Positions 37,722-48,469 of a stretch of 64,000 nt of DNA are shown piece by piece. Under the pieces are notes generated by a model that searched no databases, was not told the origin of the DNA, and saw only the letters and a program-made list of their open reading frames with translations. Within the stretch, counting starts at the first letter, position 1; the number at the start of each line of letters is the position of its first letter. Source of the stretch: Moringa oleifera (lineage: Eukaryota; Streptophyta; Magnoliopsida; Brassicales; Moringaceae); NCBI GenBank assembly GCA_021397835.1, contig JAJFZO010000889.1, positions 1,922,001 to 1,986,000 on the forward strand, read 5' to 3'. A program made the translations under genes and the position numbers.

Positions 37722-38707
37722 AGCCACTAAAGTTTTAAATGTTATCTGTTGCAAGATTGTTTATATTCTGAGTTGAACTGACTGTAAATGTTCAATTTCA
37801 GTTACTGTTGATAGTTCCTTCCTTCCTTCCTATTGAAATCTTTAACTAATTGATTGATTGATTTATTTATTTGTCTTTCCAGATTTCCATTGTATAGAAC
37901 CAGTAAGAGCAGTGGTTCAGAGAAAAAGTTAAAGATCTAACTTTTCTTGTATTCTTGTGGAGTCAATAAGATTCTGTTCTTAATTGATATATCTGTAGGG
38001 TCCTCATTAAACTATGGCATTTCACAAGCTTTGAATTAATATAATATTAATGCATGTAGAAGAAAAAATATTGTAATGACTGGATGTTTTTATTTTTATG
38101 TAAGCTCGATCAAGTCATCTCTTTTTTAGACAATTATAAATAAATAAATGATCATAAATGACTAGTTATTTCAATAATTTAACCTTATTAGAAAAGATAT
38201 TCAAATTTTTATTGGAAGTCTAACAAAGAAAAAAAATTGGAAATTCTTCCCTGACAAAATGCCCTAGATCTATATTGTAGTTCCTGTCTTATTACAGATA
38301 ATCAGATGCCAAACCAGCTTAAACACATTTGAGAAAAACACTGGAAAATTATCATGCAATTTTCAAAATTATCTTTCCCATATTTCTTAGGTGATGTCAT
38401 TTGTTACTGTTGAGAACTATAAGCTCAGAAGCTCCATCGCTTGCGTCATATATGGTCTCAATGCAATACCTTCCCCTTAAGAACAAAAGTAGAAATGGAT
38501 CAAAATTAAAAGTGGTGGTCACGGGAACAATGCTTTTCTCTTTGTGCGCATGCGTGCATGATTCTAGTCTTTACCCATTTCTCCTTTTGATTTGTCCGTT
38601 CAAAGTAAAAAGAGCAACTTGGGTCATGATATCTTCATGACCGCCCTGTGAACTTTGAATATGAAAAGTCCGCGTTATCTTCCAGGTGGTACGGATGATC
38701 TTATACA

Positions 38708-38738
<31 letters not shown>

Positions 38739-38840
38739 TCTTGTTCAGGAGCAGGGGGTGCAGTTTATGTAATAGGTGTCCTTCTCAAAGCATTCTTTTC
38801 GTTACTTAGTTCTTGTGAAGACAATCTTGTGTTCCAGATA
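37722..38840. other. spacer between the two small-protein genes
   Basis: It is AT-rich and holds an imperfect TTCC/TTGA/TTTA simple-sequence stretch at 37815-37870 and a (TA)n tract at 38712-38738 close upstream of the second gene. A frame at 38401-38640 has no recognised motif. Confidence 0.5.
38712..38738. repeat. (TA)n microsatellite upstream of the second small-protein gene
   Basis: About thirteen TA units lie about 100 bases before the preferred ATG at 38841. An open frame from 38655 reads through it as alternating Tyr-Ile, which is why that earlier start was not used. Confidence 0.9.
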
Positions 38841-39098
38841 ATGGCGGCTTCAATAGAAGCTTTAGCTATGGCGGGGGCTGATTATCTTGAATTGGGTGTG
38901 GACGTCGAAGAATGGCAACGCCAAGACATGGAGTCTCCTCCGCCTCATTTACTAGCGGAAGACGAGGGAGAAGAAGAAGAAGAAGAAGAAGAAGAAGGAG
39001 AAGAAGAAGAAAAAGAAGAGATTATCCCGAAGGACATGAAATACAGCTGTTTTTCTTCCTGTCATCCTCAGCATGTTGAGCGACCCTTTAAAAGGTGA
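38841..39098 (+). CDS. small plant protein of unknown function with EALAMAGADYLE motif (copy 2, C-terminally truncated paralogue)
   Basis: The product is 85 residues. Residues 1-40 match the upstream paralogue almost throughout: EALAMAGADYLELGVDVEEW, then RQD and PPHLLAE. Residues 41-60 are a nearly pure Glu run encoded by GAA/GAG repeats (about 38964-39020). The end (KDMKYSCFSSCHPQHVERPFKR) does not match copy 1. Beyond the stop, around 39150-39170, the DNA AGTGGAAGGATACCTGACGA resembles the copy 1 codons for its conserved SGRILEA segment, so the original C-terminal region seems to be present but out of frame. The gene is either a young truncated form or a pseudogene in progress. The start at 38841 was chosen because homology begins there. 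Confidence 0.6.
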   Translation: MAASIEALAMAGADYLELGVDVEEWQRQDMESPPPHLLAEDEGEEEEEEEEEGEEEEKEEIIPKDMKYSCFSSCHPQHVERPFKR

Positions 39099-39328
39099 TG
39101 GAGACTGACTGGCTGCCGACAAGGTAACCGAAAGTGGAAGGATACCTGACGAAGAAATTAAGGTTTGAGAAATGAGGAAACGAATCCTGATGAAACCCTA
39201 GCGACTTCAGAGTTATAGACACAGTCCTCTATGGAAGACTGGCTGACATGTATCCCTGTACCAATCGAATCGGTGTCAAGTTTTAGTTTATTTTCTTTTG
39301 TTATTCTTTTAATTTTTCTTTGTTGACA

Positions 39329-39565
39329 TGATTAAGTCAACGGGTGAGATCCATTCCACCAATGGACTCCAACCCGTATCCAAACCGAAGCCTAACTGCA
39401 TTGATCCAAAGGCTCAACAGAACAAGCCCAAGGCCAGAAGCAAAACAGAGAAGCCCAATGAGAAGCCCAATGAGAAGCCCAAAGCCCAAAAAACAAAATG
39501 ATCAGTATTGTATAAATAGAGTGTACATTATACCATGTTTAAAGAATTAAACCTAATGTAATCTT

Positions 39566-39608
<43 letters not shown>

Positions 39609-39692
39609 GGTCTCAATAATTATTGAGCAGCCTCCACACTTTTTACATAGAAAGGAGAAACTCAGAATTCTACAGTATTTTACATTCTTTCT
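39329..39692 (+). repeat. 5' LTR of the Copia element
   Basis: It starts TGATTAAGTCAACGGG and ends ATTTTACATTCTTTCT directly before the primer binding site. Compared with the 3' LTR it carries two extra 12-bp units (the GAGAAGCCCAAT repeat, about 39450-39480) and a longer (TA)n tract at 39569-39606. The TATAAATA at 39511-39518 is a plausible LTR promoter. Confidence 0.9.
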
Positions 39693-39704
39693 TGGTATCA
39701 GAGC
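39693..39704 (+). other. primer binding site of the Copia element
   Basis: TGGTATCAGAGC is the standard plant Copia primer site, complementary to the 3' end of initiator methionine tRNA. It adjoins the 5' LTR. Confidence 0.92.
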
Positions 39705-39722
39705 CTCTAAAGATCTGTTGCC

Positions 39723-40611
39723 ATGGCTTCCTTTGCTACACTATCTCCAATACCAATGCTGCAAACAATTAGCCCTCAAAGAATTCGTTTCCCTTCTCTG
39801 CATCCTTTAGTTTTCAGTTCAGCTTCAAACTTGACAGAGAAAATTACGTCATCTGGAAAAATCAAGTCCTTGCTCTAGCTAAAGGCCACAAAATAGATGG
39901 ATTTCTGCTGGGAACTAAGCCCTGTCCACCAGCAAACCTTTACATCACAGATGATGAAGGAAAAACAAGAGAAAAAGATAATCCAAAATATCCAGAATGG
40001 ATACAGCAAGACCAACTATTGGCAAGCTAGTTGATGTCCATAATCTCCTTGGACATTTTAAGTCAAATCAAGACCGATATCACAGCACATGATATATGGT
40101 CAGGAGTTGAAAGATTTTTGGAACCCAAATGAGGTCCAAATTCATGCAGCTAAAATCTACACTATACTTCATAAAGAAAGGATCAGCCTCAGTCACAACA
40201 TACTACAATCAACTCAAAAACATCTCAGACAGCCTAGCTATGACAGGTAATCCAGTCTCAGACATGGAATTCATCACTGCACTACTCACTGGCATTGGAA
40301 AGGATTATGATGCGGTGACCATCAACATACAGTCCAGAACCGATGAACTATCCTTGCAAGAGGTCCTAGCACTGCTATTAAGCCATGAACAGAGGCTTGA
40401 GCAGTACAATCAAGAAACTATAAGCAATGTCAATCCAGTGGTCAATATAGCTGTAAACAAAAACCACCAAAGCTTTACCCCTTGGAGAAATGACAACTTC
40501 AATCGAGGTCGTAACAGAGGAAGAATGAATGGTTGTGGAAGAGGTAGAAACAAAAGTAGGCCAATCTGTCAAATTTGCACAAAGCAAGGTCACACTGCCT
40601 ATGACTGCTAG
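39723..40611 (+). pseudogene. Copia gag remnant
   Basis: The frame opens at ATG 39723 and contains the UBN2-type Gag domain (ENYVIWKNQVLALAKGHKIDG region) and a C-terminal CCHC zinc knuckle CQICTKQGHTAYDC just before 40611. It is interrupted by a frameshift within about 39800-39850, a TAG at 40028-40030 and a frameshift near 40120. The longest intact piece is 40129-40611 (160 residues). The stops fall where the family usually has Trp. Confidence 0.88.
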
Positions 40612-40616
40612 TATAG

Positions 40617-43600
40617 GTTTGAAGACTCTTTCCAAACACCAAATAGTAACAATAGCAATAATGCAAATCAAAATGCATACTTCGCATCAACTGACTCCAT
40701 AGCTGATCTCGGCTAGTTTGCTGATAGTGGTGCCTCCAATCATGCGATTATTGACTTGGACAACCTTCCTTTAAGTTTTGACTACACTGGTAAATAGAAA
40801 CTGGTGGTTGGTAATGGTAAAGCCCTCAACATATCTCATATAGGTTACAACACCCTTGCTACACATTTGCCAAATGTCAAGTTACATCTTAAAAACATCT
40901 TGCATGTGCCTACCATTTCCAAAAACCTTATCAGTGTTTCCAAACTTATTTATGATAATAATTTTTTTTGTTGTGTTTGACAATAAGCATTGTTTTGTGA
41001 AGGATCAAGCCAGCTGGAGAATATTGTTGAAAGGGAAAGCTAAAGATGGTCTCTATCTATTGCATTCCCCTGCTGCCACTGCCATCACCAGTCACACCTT
41101 CTTCAATAATAATCATCTATCGCACACTAGCCCAATAGTCAATAAGGCAGCCCACACTGCTAATTCTGAGTCATGTCAAGTTAATCTACCTTTCTGCTTT
41201 TCTAATTCTACGTCAGTGGATAGTGACCCTTGGCATAAATGCCTTAGTCATCCTTTGGATTCAATTGTTAGGACTCTTAGAAGATCTTGTATCACTTTTT
41301 CTAAAGTAAATACAAGTTCCTCTTTTTGCTCAGCTTGTACTATTGGGAAAAGCCATAATATACCATTTAATCTTTCCCAAAGTAAAACAACTTCGCCATT
41401 GGAATTAATTCATACAGATCTTTGGAGTCCCTCTCATGTGTTATCCAAGGAAGGTTATAAATACTACATTCATTTCATTGATGATTACACTAGACACACC
41501 TGGATATACCCATTCAAAGATAAATCACAAGCATTATCAGTTTTTATGCACTTCAAAAGACATATTAAAAACCTTTTAAACGTTAGAATTAAAACAGTTC
41601 AAAGTGATTGGAGGGGGGGAGAATACAGATCATTTTCACCTTTTCTTCATCAACAAAGAATAGGTTTTAGGCATCCATGTCCACACATACACCAACAAAA
41701 TGGCAAGGCTGAAAGGAAACATAAACACATCACAGAGTTAGGACTTACACTCCTCAGTCAAGCTTCACTGCCTTTACAGTTCTGGTGGGAAGCCTTTAAC
41801 ACTGTAGTGTATTTAATCAATAGGCTGCCTACTCCCTTTTTATCTCATAAATCACTTATTCAGTTACTTTTTCATAAAAACCCTGACTACAATTTTCTAA
41901 ATACATTTAGGTGCACTTGTTATCCACACTTAAGACCCTACAATAAACATAAAATGGGCTTTAGGTCTGCTAAGCGTCTCTTCTTAGGGTACAGTCCTAT
42001 TCATAAAGGTTATAAATGTTTATATCCTTCTAGACGTCTCTACATTACTAGGAATGTCATCTTTAATAAGTTTGATTTTTTCTTTCCTACCCTCTTTGCC
42101 AGTCCAACCTCAACACCTTCTAATATTCCTATCCCTTCATCCACCTCAGTGTCTGTTTAATCTAATCCTGAATCTCCAACTGGTGGTAGCAGTGGCACAC
42201 AACAAAATTCTCTGGACTCTCCTGTCTCACCTTCACTGGACTCTCCTTCTAGTCCTTCTTCCACTCTCCTTCACTCCTCACCCCTTACAACCTCTTCCCT
42301 TTCCATCCCTATTACCCAATCCCACACTTCTTTACCTACTCGACCAATAATACCTCTCAAACTACCTACTCATCCTATGATTACTAGAGCACAAGTAGGG
42401 ATATTCAAAACAGAATTATTTCTTACCTCCACAGCTATACCACAGCCCATGCCAACCACCATTGCTGTTGCCCTTGCTAATCCAGTCTGGAAGAAAGCCA
42501 TGCTTGTTGAGTTCCAAGCTCTTCTGCACAATAAGACATGGGAGTTAGTGCCTAAACCTCCAAATCACAAGGTAATTGGCAACAAATGGATCTTTAAAGT
42601 GAAATATCATGTTGATCGTACTATTGAAAGGCATAAAGCTAGATTGGTTGCTAAAGGGTTCCAACAATCACCTGGCATTGATTTCTCTCAAACATTCAAC
42701 CCTGTTATAAAGCCCTGCACTATCAAAATTCTGTTATCTGTTGCTGTTTCAAAGAGTTGGGATATTCAAAAATTGGATGTCCACAATGCCTTCCTCAATG
42801 GTCATCTATAAGAAACTATTTTTATGTCTCAATTACTTGGGTTTGTTGATCCTCTTCGACCTCAACATGTTTGTTGTCTCAAAAGAGCTCTCTATGGTCT
42901 CAAACAAACTCCTCGAGCTTGGTTTCATAACATTAAGAAGTAACTTTTGGACTGGGGTTTCCTCAGTTCTAAGGCTGACAGCTCTCTGTTTTTTCACCTC
43001 TCTGGTGATTACTGCCTCTATGTCTTAATTTATGTGGATGACATTCTTGTGACAGGCAACAATACACATCACATCCAACAATTCATCTCCTGTCTCCACA
43101 AGAGGTATGCACTTAAAACTCTTGGCTCTCTTAATTACTTCCTAGGGATTCAGGTTCACCGTTCCTCTCTTTGCCTCTTTTTAACTCAAGCCAAATACAT
43201 CACTGATTTTCTCCAATCCCACCATCTACATCTCTCCAAACTCTGTCCAACTCCTATGTCTACTAGAATACCATTATCCCTAACCTCTGGTCCTTACTTC
43301 CATACCTTACAGCTTATAAAAAACTTATTGGCTCTCTCCAATATCTCACCCTTACCCGTCTTGACATATCCTTCACAGTTAACAAGCTTAGCCAATCCTA
43401 TATGCCCCTACTACCATTCATTGGCAAGCTTGCAAATGTCTCCTTTGTTACCTCAAAGGAACTGTGAACCTTGTCCTTATGTTTCAACCCTTATCACAAT
43501 TTAAATTAATGGCCTTTTTTGATGCTAATTGGGCTTGCTGTTCCAATGATCGGTGTTCCATTAGTGGCCACTGTGTGTTTCTCGGCAACAACATCATCTC

Positions 43601-43980
43601 TTGAAGCTCCAAGAAATAGAATGTTGTTGCCTACTCTAGTACTGAATCTGAATATCGAGCATAGCTCAAGCTACAGCTGAAATTGCCTGGGTAAAGTCAC
43701 TACTCAAAGAAACGAAGCTCTTACCTGACCATCAAGTTACACTCTAGTGCGATAAATCAAGGTGTTGCTACTCTTGCTGCCAACCCAATATTCCATTCCT
43801 GCACCAAGCATATCGAGGTTGATGTTCACTTCATCCGTGACTATGTTGCCAACGGTTCGCTCAAGATCAATTACATCCCTTCCTTATAATAGATCGCCTA
43901 TGCACTCACCAAGCCTCTCTCTCAATCTCAATTTCGGGTCTTCTGGCACAAGCTTCGGGTCGATGAAGCTCCCTTTAGCT
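40617..43980 (+). pseudogene. Copia pol remnant (protease, integrase, reverse transcriptase, RNase H)
   Basis: The order is protease with the active site DSGAS (about 40725), GAG-pre-integrase with the His/Cys zinc residues (WHKCLSHP and FCSACTIGKSH), and integrase core with its three acidic residues in HTDLW, QSDW and KAERKH (open 40856-42160). RT follows (42377-42811 and 42947 on) with an intact YVDD at about 43030, then RNase H with STESEYRA near 43645. Disruptions include stops at 40609-40611, 40714-40716, 40795-40797, 43602-43604 and 43617-43619, plus frameshifts near 40970 (T-run), 42160-42377, 43255 and 43660. No functional polyprotein can be made. Confidence 0.9.
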
Positions 43981-43981
43981 T

Positions 43982-43990
43982 GAGGAAGGA
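43982..43990 (+). other. polypurine tract of the Copia element
   Basis: GAGGAAGGA immediately precedes the TG of the 3' LTR, the expected plus-strand priming site. Confidence 0.85.
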
Positions 43991-44202
43991 TGTTAAGTCA
44001 ACGGGTGAGATCCATTCCACCAATGGACTCCAACCCGTATCCAAACCAAAGCCCAACTGCATTGATCCAAAGGCTCAACAGAACAAACCCAAGGCCAGAA
44101 GCAAAACAGAGAAGCCCAAAGCCCAAGAAACAAAATGATCAGTATTGTGTAAATAGAGTGTACATTACGCCATGTTTAAAGAATTAATCCTAATGTAATC
44201 TT

Positions 44203-44239
<37 letters not shown>

Positions 44240-44328
44240 TATGGGGTCTCAATAATTATTGAGCAGCCTCCACACCTTTTACACAAAAAGGAAAAACTCA
44301 AAATTTTACATTATTTTACATTCTTTCT
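43991..44328 (+). repeat. 3' LTR of the Copia element
   Basis: It starts TGTTAAGTCAACGGG and ends ATTTTACATTCTTTC(T) before the target duplication TGACA. It contains its own (TA)n tract at 44206-44237 and lacks the two extra 12-bp units of the 5' LTR. Confidence 0.9.
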
Positions 44329-44332
44329 GACA

Positions 44333-46269
44333 TCCTGTTAATTTTTTACATATTAATTTCTTGGTCGTCAGCAACCTTTGTAAATGATAAAAACAGCAGA
44401 TGACATACCCATGTGGCTTTTAACTTGGGAAATTAAGATGTTGGACCCATTTTTTTTTATATGTCCAGTGATATAGATTTCCATCTATTTTACATGTTTT
44501 TTAGACAATAACACATTATGCTCATGCATGAACACAATTCATTTAACTTTTCTTTAATACAAAAATCCGAATCTGACAAGTAAATATCACATCCAACTTC
44601 TATGGTCAAAGGTTTCTGAGTCAGAATTTCAGACCAATTAATTCAAGTTGTTAGAAAATTAGAAAAAAAAAAGAAATTCACACTTGAAAAGCTTAGTTAT
44701 TTATATTTAAATACATTTTGACTTGAATATTTTCAGTTTTTGGTTACATATATATTTATTTATTTTATGGCAAATATTTTTATCAGACTGAAAGTGATTA
44801 AATATCTATAATTTTTTTTGGGTTTAAGTTTTTGCTTTATTAAATTTTTTAGTTTTAATGAAAAAAACCTATTATTTTAGATACGCATCATCATTGATTT
44901 GAATTATTGTGATTCAATTATTAATTTTAGCGGATCATTCCATGAAACATCTACTGCTTCAAAATTTTAAACTCACGATTGAACCTATTTTTCAAATAAA
45001 TAATATTATTTTAATTCAATTAATAAATAGATTATACTAAAATTCAATGAACCATATTATAAACAGGCAATCCATAAACCACGGATTTTATGATGATCGA
45101 ACTAATCATAGATTAAAAAGGTTTTTTTTATGATAAATATAGTACAATTGTCATAATTATTATTAAACAATTGCCATTGAACTCTCTTTCACATCCTTCT
45201 CACAGACTTTAAGTTAATTTTCACTAATTAAAGCCTATTTAATTCATGAAAAAATTAGATATAAGCGACCTTTACAAACTTAAAAATTACAGCAAGAAAC
45301 GCTATTCTTGGCTATAACAACACATTCCTTTGTTGACCAACCCAATTTAAAAAAGCAATTCATTACAAATACCCATAATCACGAAAAACATCACCCAAAA
45401 AAAAAAAAAAAACCAAAGTAAAGAGACTGCAAGGTTCAAACAGTAAGGTCACAGAAATTTCTCTCTTTATGTGATATAGACTAATCACATAGAAGATGCT
45501 TAGAAAGAGGCATAAATCATGTGGTTGACGCTAAAACAGATTCAGCGACGTGGATGGCAATAATGGTAAAAGGAGGTGAGGTCGAACGATGATTGAAAAA
45601 GAACTTCAGTGGGCAACTGGAAAATAATTTAAATAAATATATTAATTTTATTTTAGACGTTTTTAGTTGCTGATTGAAATTCGACATCAATCCAATCTGA
45701 ACTCATAGTAATTCAGCTTAAAATTATGGGATTAAACTGTCGGGTAAATTGGACTCCATTAGTTTTAGTTCAACTAATGGCAGTAAAGACAATCTTCCAT
45801 GAGACTAGGATCATTTGGCCATGAGAGAGCCTAAAATCGTGAAGAAGCTAGTTTCCCAAGAGAGTTGGTCAAATCAACAGGATCATACCTTAAAAGATTA
45901 ATAGAAAGATCATCGCGCCCACAAAAAGAACAAAATTCAATACCCTAAAAAAAGCAAGCAATGACTGTACGTAGCAGTAGGGGATAGTTAGTTCTTTAAG
46001 GAGAACAAACCAGGTCAACATTTCAAGAGATGAAATTATTAAGAGATTCTCAGCCATGCTATAAAGGAAGAACATTGGTAAGCACTCAGGCACACACTCT
46101 TTAACCTATCAGTACTTTACCGAATCACTAAACTAACTTGAGCAACGTAGGCTCTCTTCATTGCCCAATGATGCCCCTCCCACCTTACTTTCTTTGTAGA
46201 TTCCCTTTCATTTCGCTTCATAATAAAGAATTCTTCCATGCATCCAGCACTTGATCCTGCTAATTTTAG
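44333..46269. other. AT-rich intergenic region between the Copia element and the CYP79 duplication
   Basis: AT-rich DNA without a recognisable gene. The frame at 45890-46093 (minus) has no motif. A poly-A run lies near 45397-45412. Confidence 0.5.
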
Positions 46270-46612
46270 GTTTAGCGGCAACGGACAACTGACACAAGCA
46301 TGATCAATATTATTACAACGGAGTTGGGATCACATAACCATAGGAAAGTGAAAATAGATTAAGAAAAAATGATAAAAAGATAAGTTGCCTAATTACATGT
46401 CACGAGAGAAACACTGAAATCTAAAAACCAGTTGATGTTACCAGAGATAAGGCTATTCATGTTATTGAAACACCTAATAATTAAGTCTCAAGCCGCGTGA
46501 CATGCTATTAACAAAGTAAAAAACTTATTTTTTAGTTACCCTTATAACCAAATAAATTAATACTCTTCCTCTCAGATTGAGATATATTTTTCCCTTCCAA
46601 ACTACATAGCTA

Positions 46613-48358
46613 TCAGTCTTTAGTTGGGTAGAGATGTGGAGGCAAACGAGGCTCCGCCTTTAAAGTCAACGGCTTAGCAAGAAAGAGGTCAGTTTCTGCC
46701 TCGCTTAGATCAATATGAGAAGCATTGCCCGGAGCACTCCATGTAAAGCCTTGCATCAGCCTTCCTAGCAACATGGTGGCCATGAGGGTCCCTAACGAAG
46801 CTGCAATGCAACCACGTTTGCCGGTGCTGAAGGATATGAAGCGCAAGTCATGCTCCGTCAATGCCACCTCCGAGCACGCGTTCAGGTGGCGCTCTGGCTT
46901 GAATTTTGTCGGCTCGTCCCACAAGTCAGGGTTCCGGCCAAGACCGTAGCGACTCAAGATCAAGTGGCGCCCTTAGGGATGAAGTAGCCAGCGACAGTGG
47001 TGTCCGTCACGGCCACATGTGGTACGTTGAAGGGTGCCACTGGGTGGAGGCGGAAAGCTTCTCTGATGCATGCTTTTGTATAGTTGAGTTTGGGGATATC
47101 CGATTCCTGGACTAGTTCCTCTACAGCTTTTTGAAGGATTTCAGGTTGATTTGCCATCTCTCCAAGTGTCCATTCCACTGCGTTCGCTGGATTATCTATT
47201 GCTGCTACCATAAGCTCCTGCATTCATTTGTCCCTTTAGTAATGTAATTTGAAGCTACCGGGCATAGACAATATAGGAATCCAAATTAGCATTAAAAATA
47301 TGATGAAAGAAATGTTTATTATAAGAGGTAAGAAAACTCACCCAACATTGCGCTTTGATTTCTTCGGATGTCAGCAGTGGTTGCCCATTGGCATCCTTCA
47401 AGGTGATGAGGACATCAAGGAAGTCTTGAAGCTCCTTCCGATTAGGGTTGCCATCCTTCCATTGCTTGATCCTCTCATTTATGACAGGATCATGGTACTT
47501 GTCGATAGTTTGTTTAGCCTCCTTCACTATCTTCTCATGGCCGTCCAAATCAAGCCCTAGCAGCCGTGGCAAGAAATCAGATATGCAGAAGGCATTGACG
47601 TGAAGGAGGCTAGTGAAGAGAGCTTCAACATGCTCTATCTCGTCAACTCCTGGACTCCCATCTGGCATCGGCTCCCCAAAGTATCTCTTGCCGAACAACA
47701 TCTTCCTGATCACATTCCCAGTGTAACACCTGGTTGCAATTCTCAAGTCCACATTCTCAGAATTCTTGGATTGATCGTAGATGTACTTGACGAGATTGTC
47801 AGCCTCCTCGGCTCTCTTGTCGTGCATCCAGTGTTGCCTCGCCGGACAAATTATCTCCGTCATCAACACCCTTCTCATCTTCTTCCATTGATCACCGTAA
47901 GGGGCTAAAGCAGCGCTTAAGAAACCACGGCTGAATGTGTAAGAGGCAAAGGAAAGTGAAGATCTGGATTGAAAGATGGTATCCTGTTTCTTTAAGAACT
48001 CTTGAGCAATCTTAGGACATGTAACTGGGATCACATGAGTGTTGCCTAGACGGAAACAGGCTATGTCGGTGTTATTCTCCTTCATAAAGTGGTGAATCCA
48101 TCGAAATATCGGCCTGTTGCGGCACATCTCAGGTACACTGCCTACAACAGGCCATGGGACTGGCCCGGGAGGCAGTGGGGCTTGCTTGATGGTGCTGTGG
48201 CTGGGTTTCGGCGGAGAGCTTAATCTCTTCCTTATCAGCGTCACCATCACCATGAAAATAACAGCCTGGAAGGTTGCCAAGAAAGCACTCAAAACTGGTG
48301 TGGTGCTTGCAGCGACAGGCCATTTTAAGAGCCCTAGAGGATTCAATGTCAGAGACAT
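46613..48358 (-). pseudogene. CYP79-family cytochrome P450, broken copy (frameshift and in-frame deletion)
   Basis: CYP79 enzymes convert amino acids to aldoximes. Exon 1 (48358-47342, 339 codons) is intact: an ER membrane anchor (about residues 20-45), the proline hinge LPPGPVPWPVVG and [18 protein letters not shown]. After a 124-nt intron, exon 2 (47217-46613) begins [16 protein letters not shown]. Two defects occur against the neighbour. First, 27 nt are missing in frame between VEE and LVQE, removing nine residues of the J-helix region. Second, one base is lost near 46968-46969, shifting the frame so that a TGA follows at once (IPKGAT-stop). The heme-binding segment FSTGKRGC lies beyond it in another frame. 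A translated product would have no heme cysteine, so the copy is almost certainly dead. The TATA box is intact. Confidence 0.9.
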
Positions 48359-48461
48359 GGTTATAAGCTGGAAGAAGAGAGAGAAAGAGAGAGAGTTAAA
48401 TGTGCTTCAGAAGATGCACGTTGGGCTCCCTGTTTATCGAACTTCTGCATGTAGAGCTCCC

Positions 48462-48469
48462 TATTTATA
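48462..48469 (-). promoter_or_regulatory. TATA box of CYP79 copy 1
   Basis: CTATAAATAG on the minus strand, about 105 nt upstream of the ATG at 48358. The corresponding position of copy 2 also has a TATA box, so the promoter was duplicated with the gene. Confidence 0.65.

Larger units (their letters stand above)
39329..44328 (+). mobile_element. full-length, inactive Ty1/Copia LTR retrotransposon
   Basis: The element is about 5.0 kb with two LTRs, a tRNA-Met type primer binding site, Gag, protease, integrase, reverse transcriptase, RNase H and a polypurine tract, in Copia order (integrase before RT). The flanking 5-bp duplication TGACA is at 39324-39328 and 44328-44332; the last LTR base is ambiguous by one. 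The coding region is broken by many stops and frameshifts, so it cannot move by itself. Counting by eye, the LTRs differ at about fifteen positions over some 300 aligned bases, mostly transitions, so the insertion is not recent. It lies between the small-protein genes and the CYP79 cluster. Confidence 0.93.

Noticed and set aside
38655..38840. N-terminal extension of the second small protein
   Set aside because: It translates the (TA)n microsatellite as Tyr-Ile repeats, and homology to the paralogue begins only at 38841.
39693..39704. Possible tRNA gene signal
   Set aside because: It is the retrotransposon primer site complementary to a tRNA end, not a tRNA gene; no cloverleaf was found in the window.
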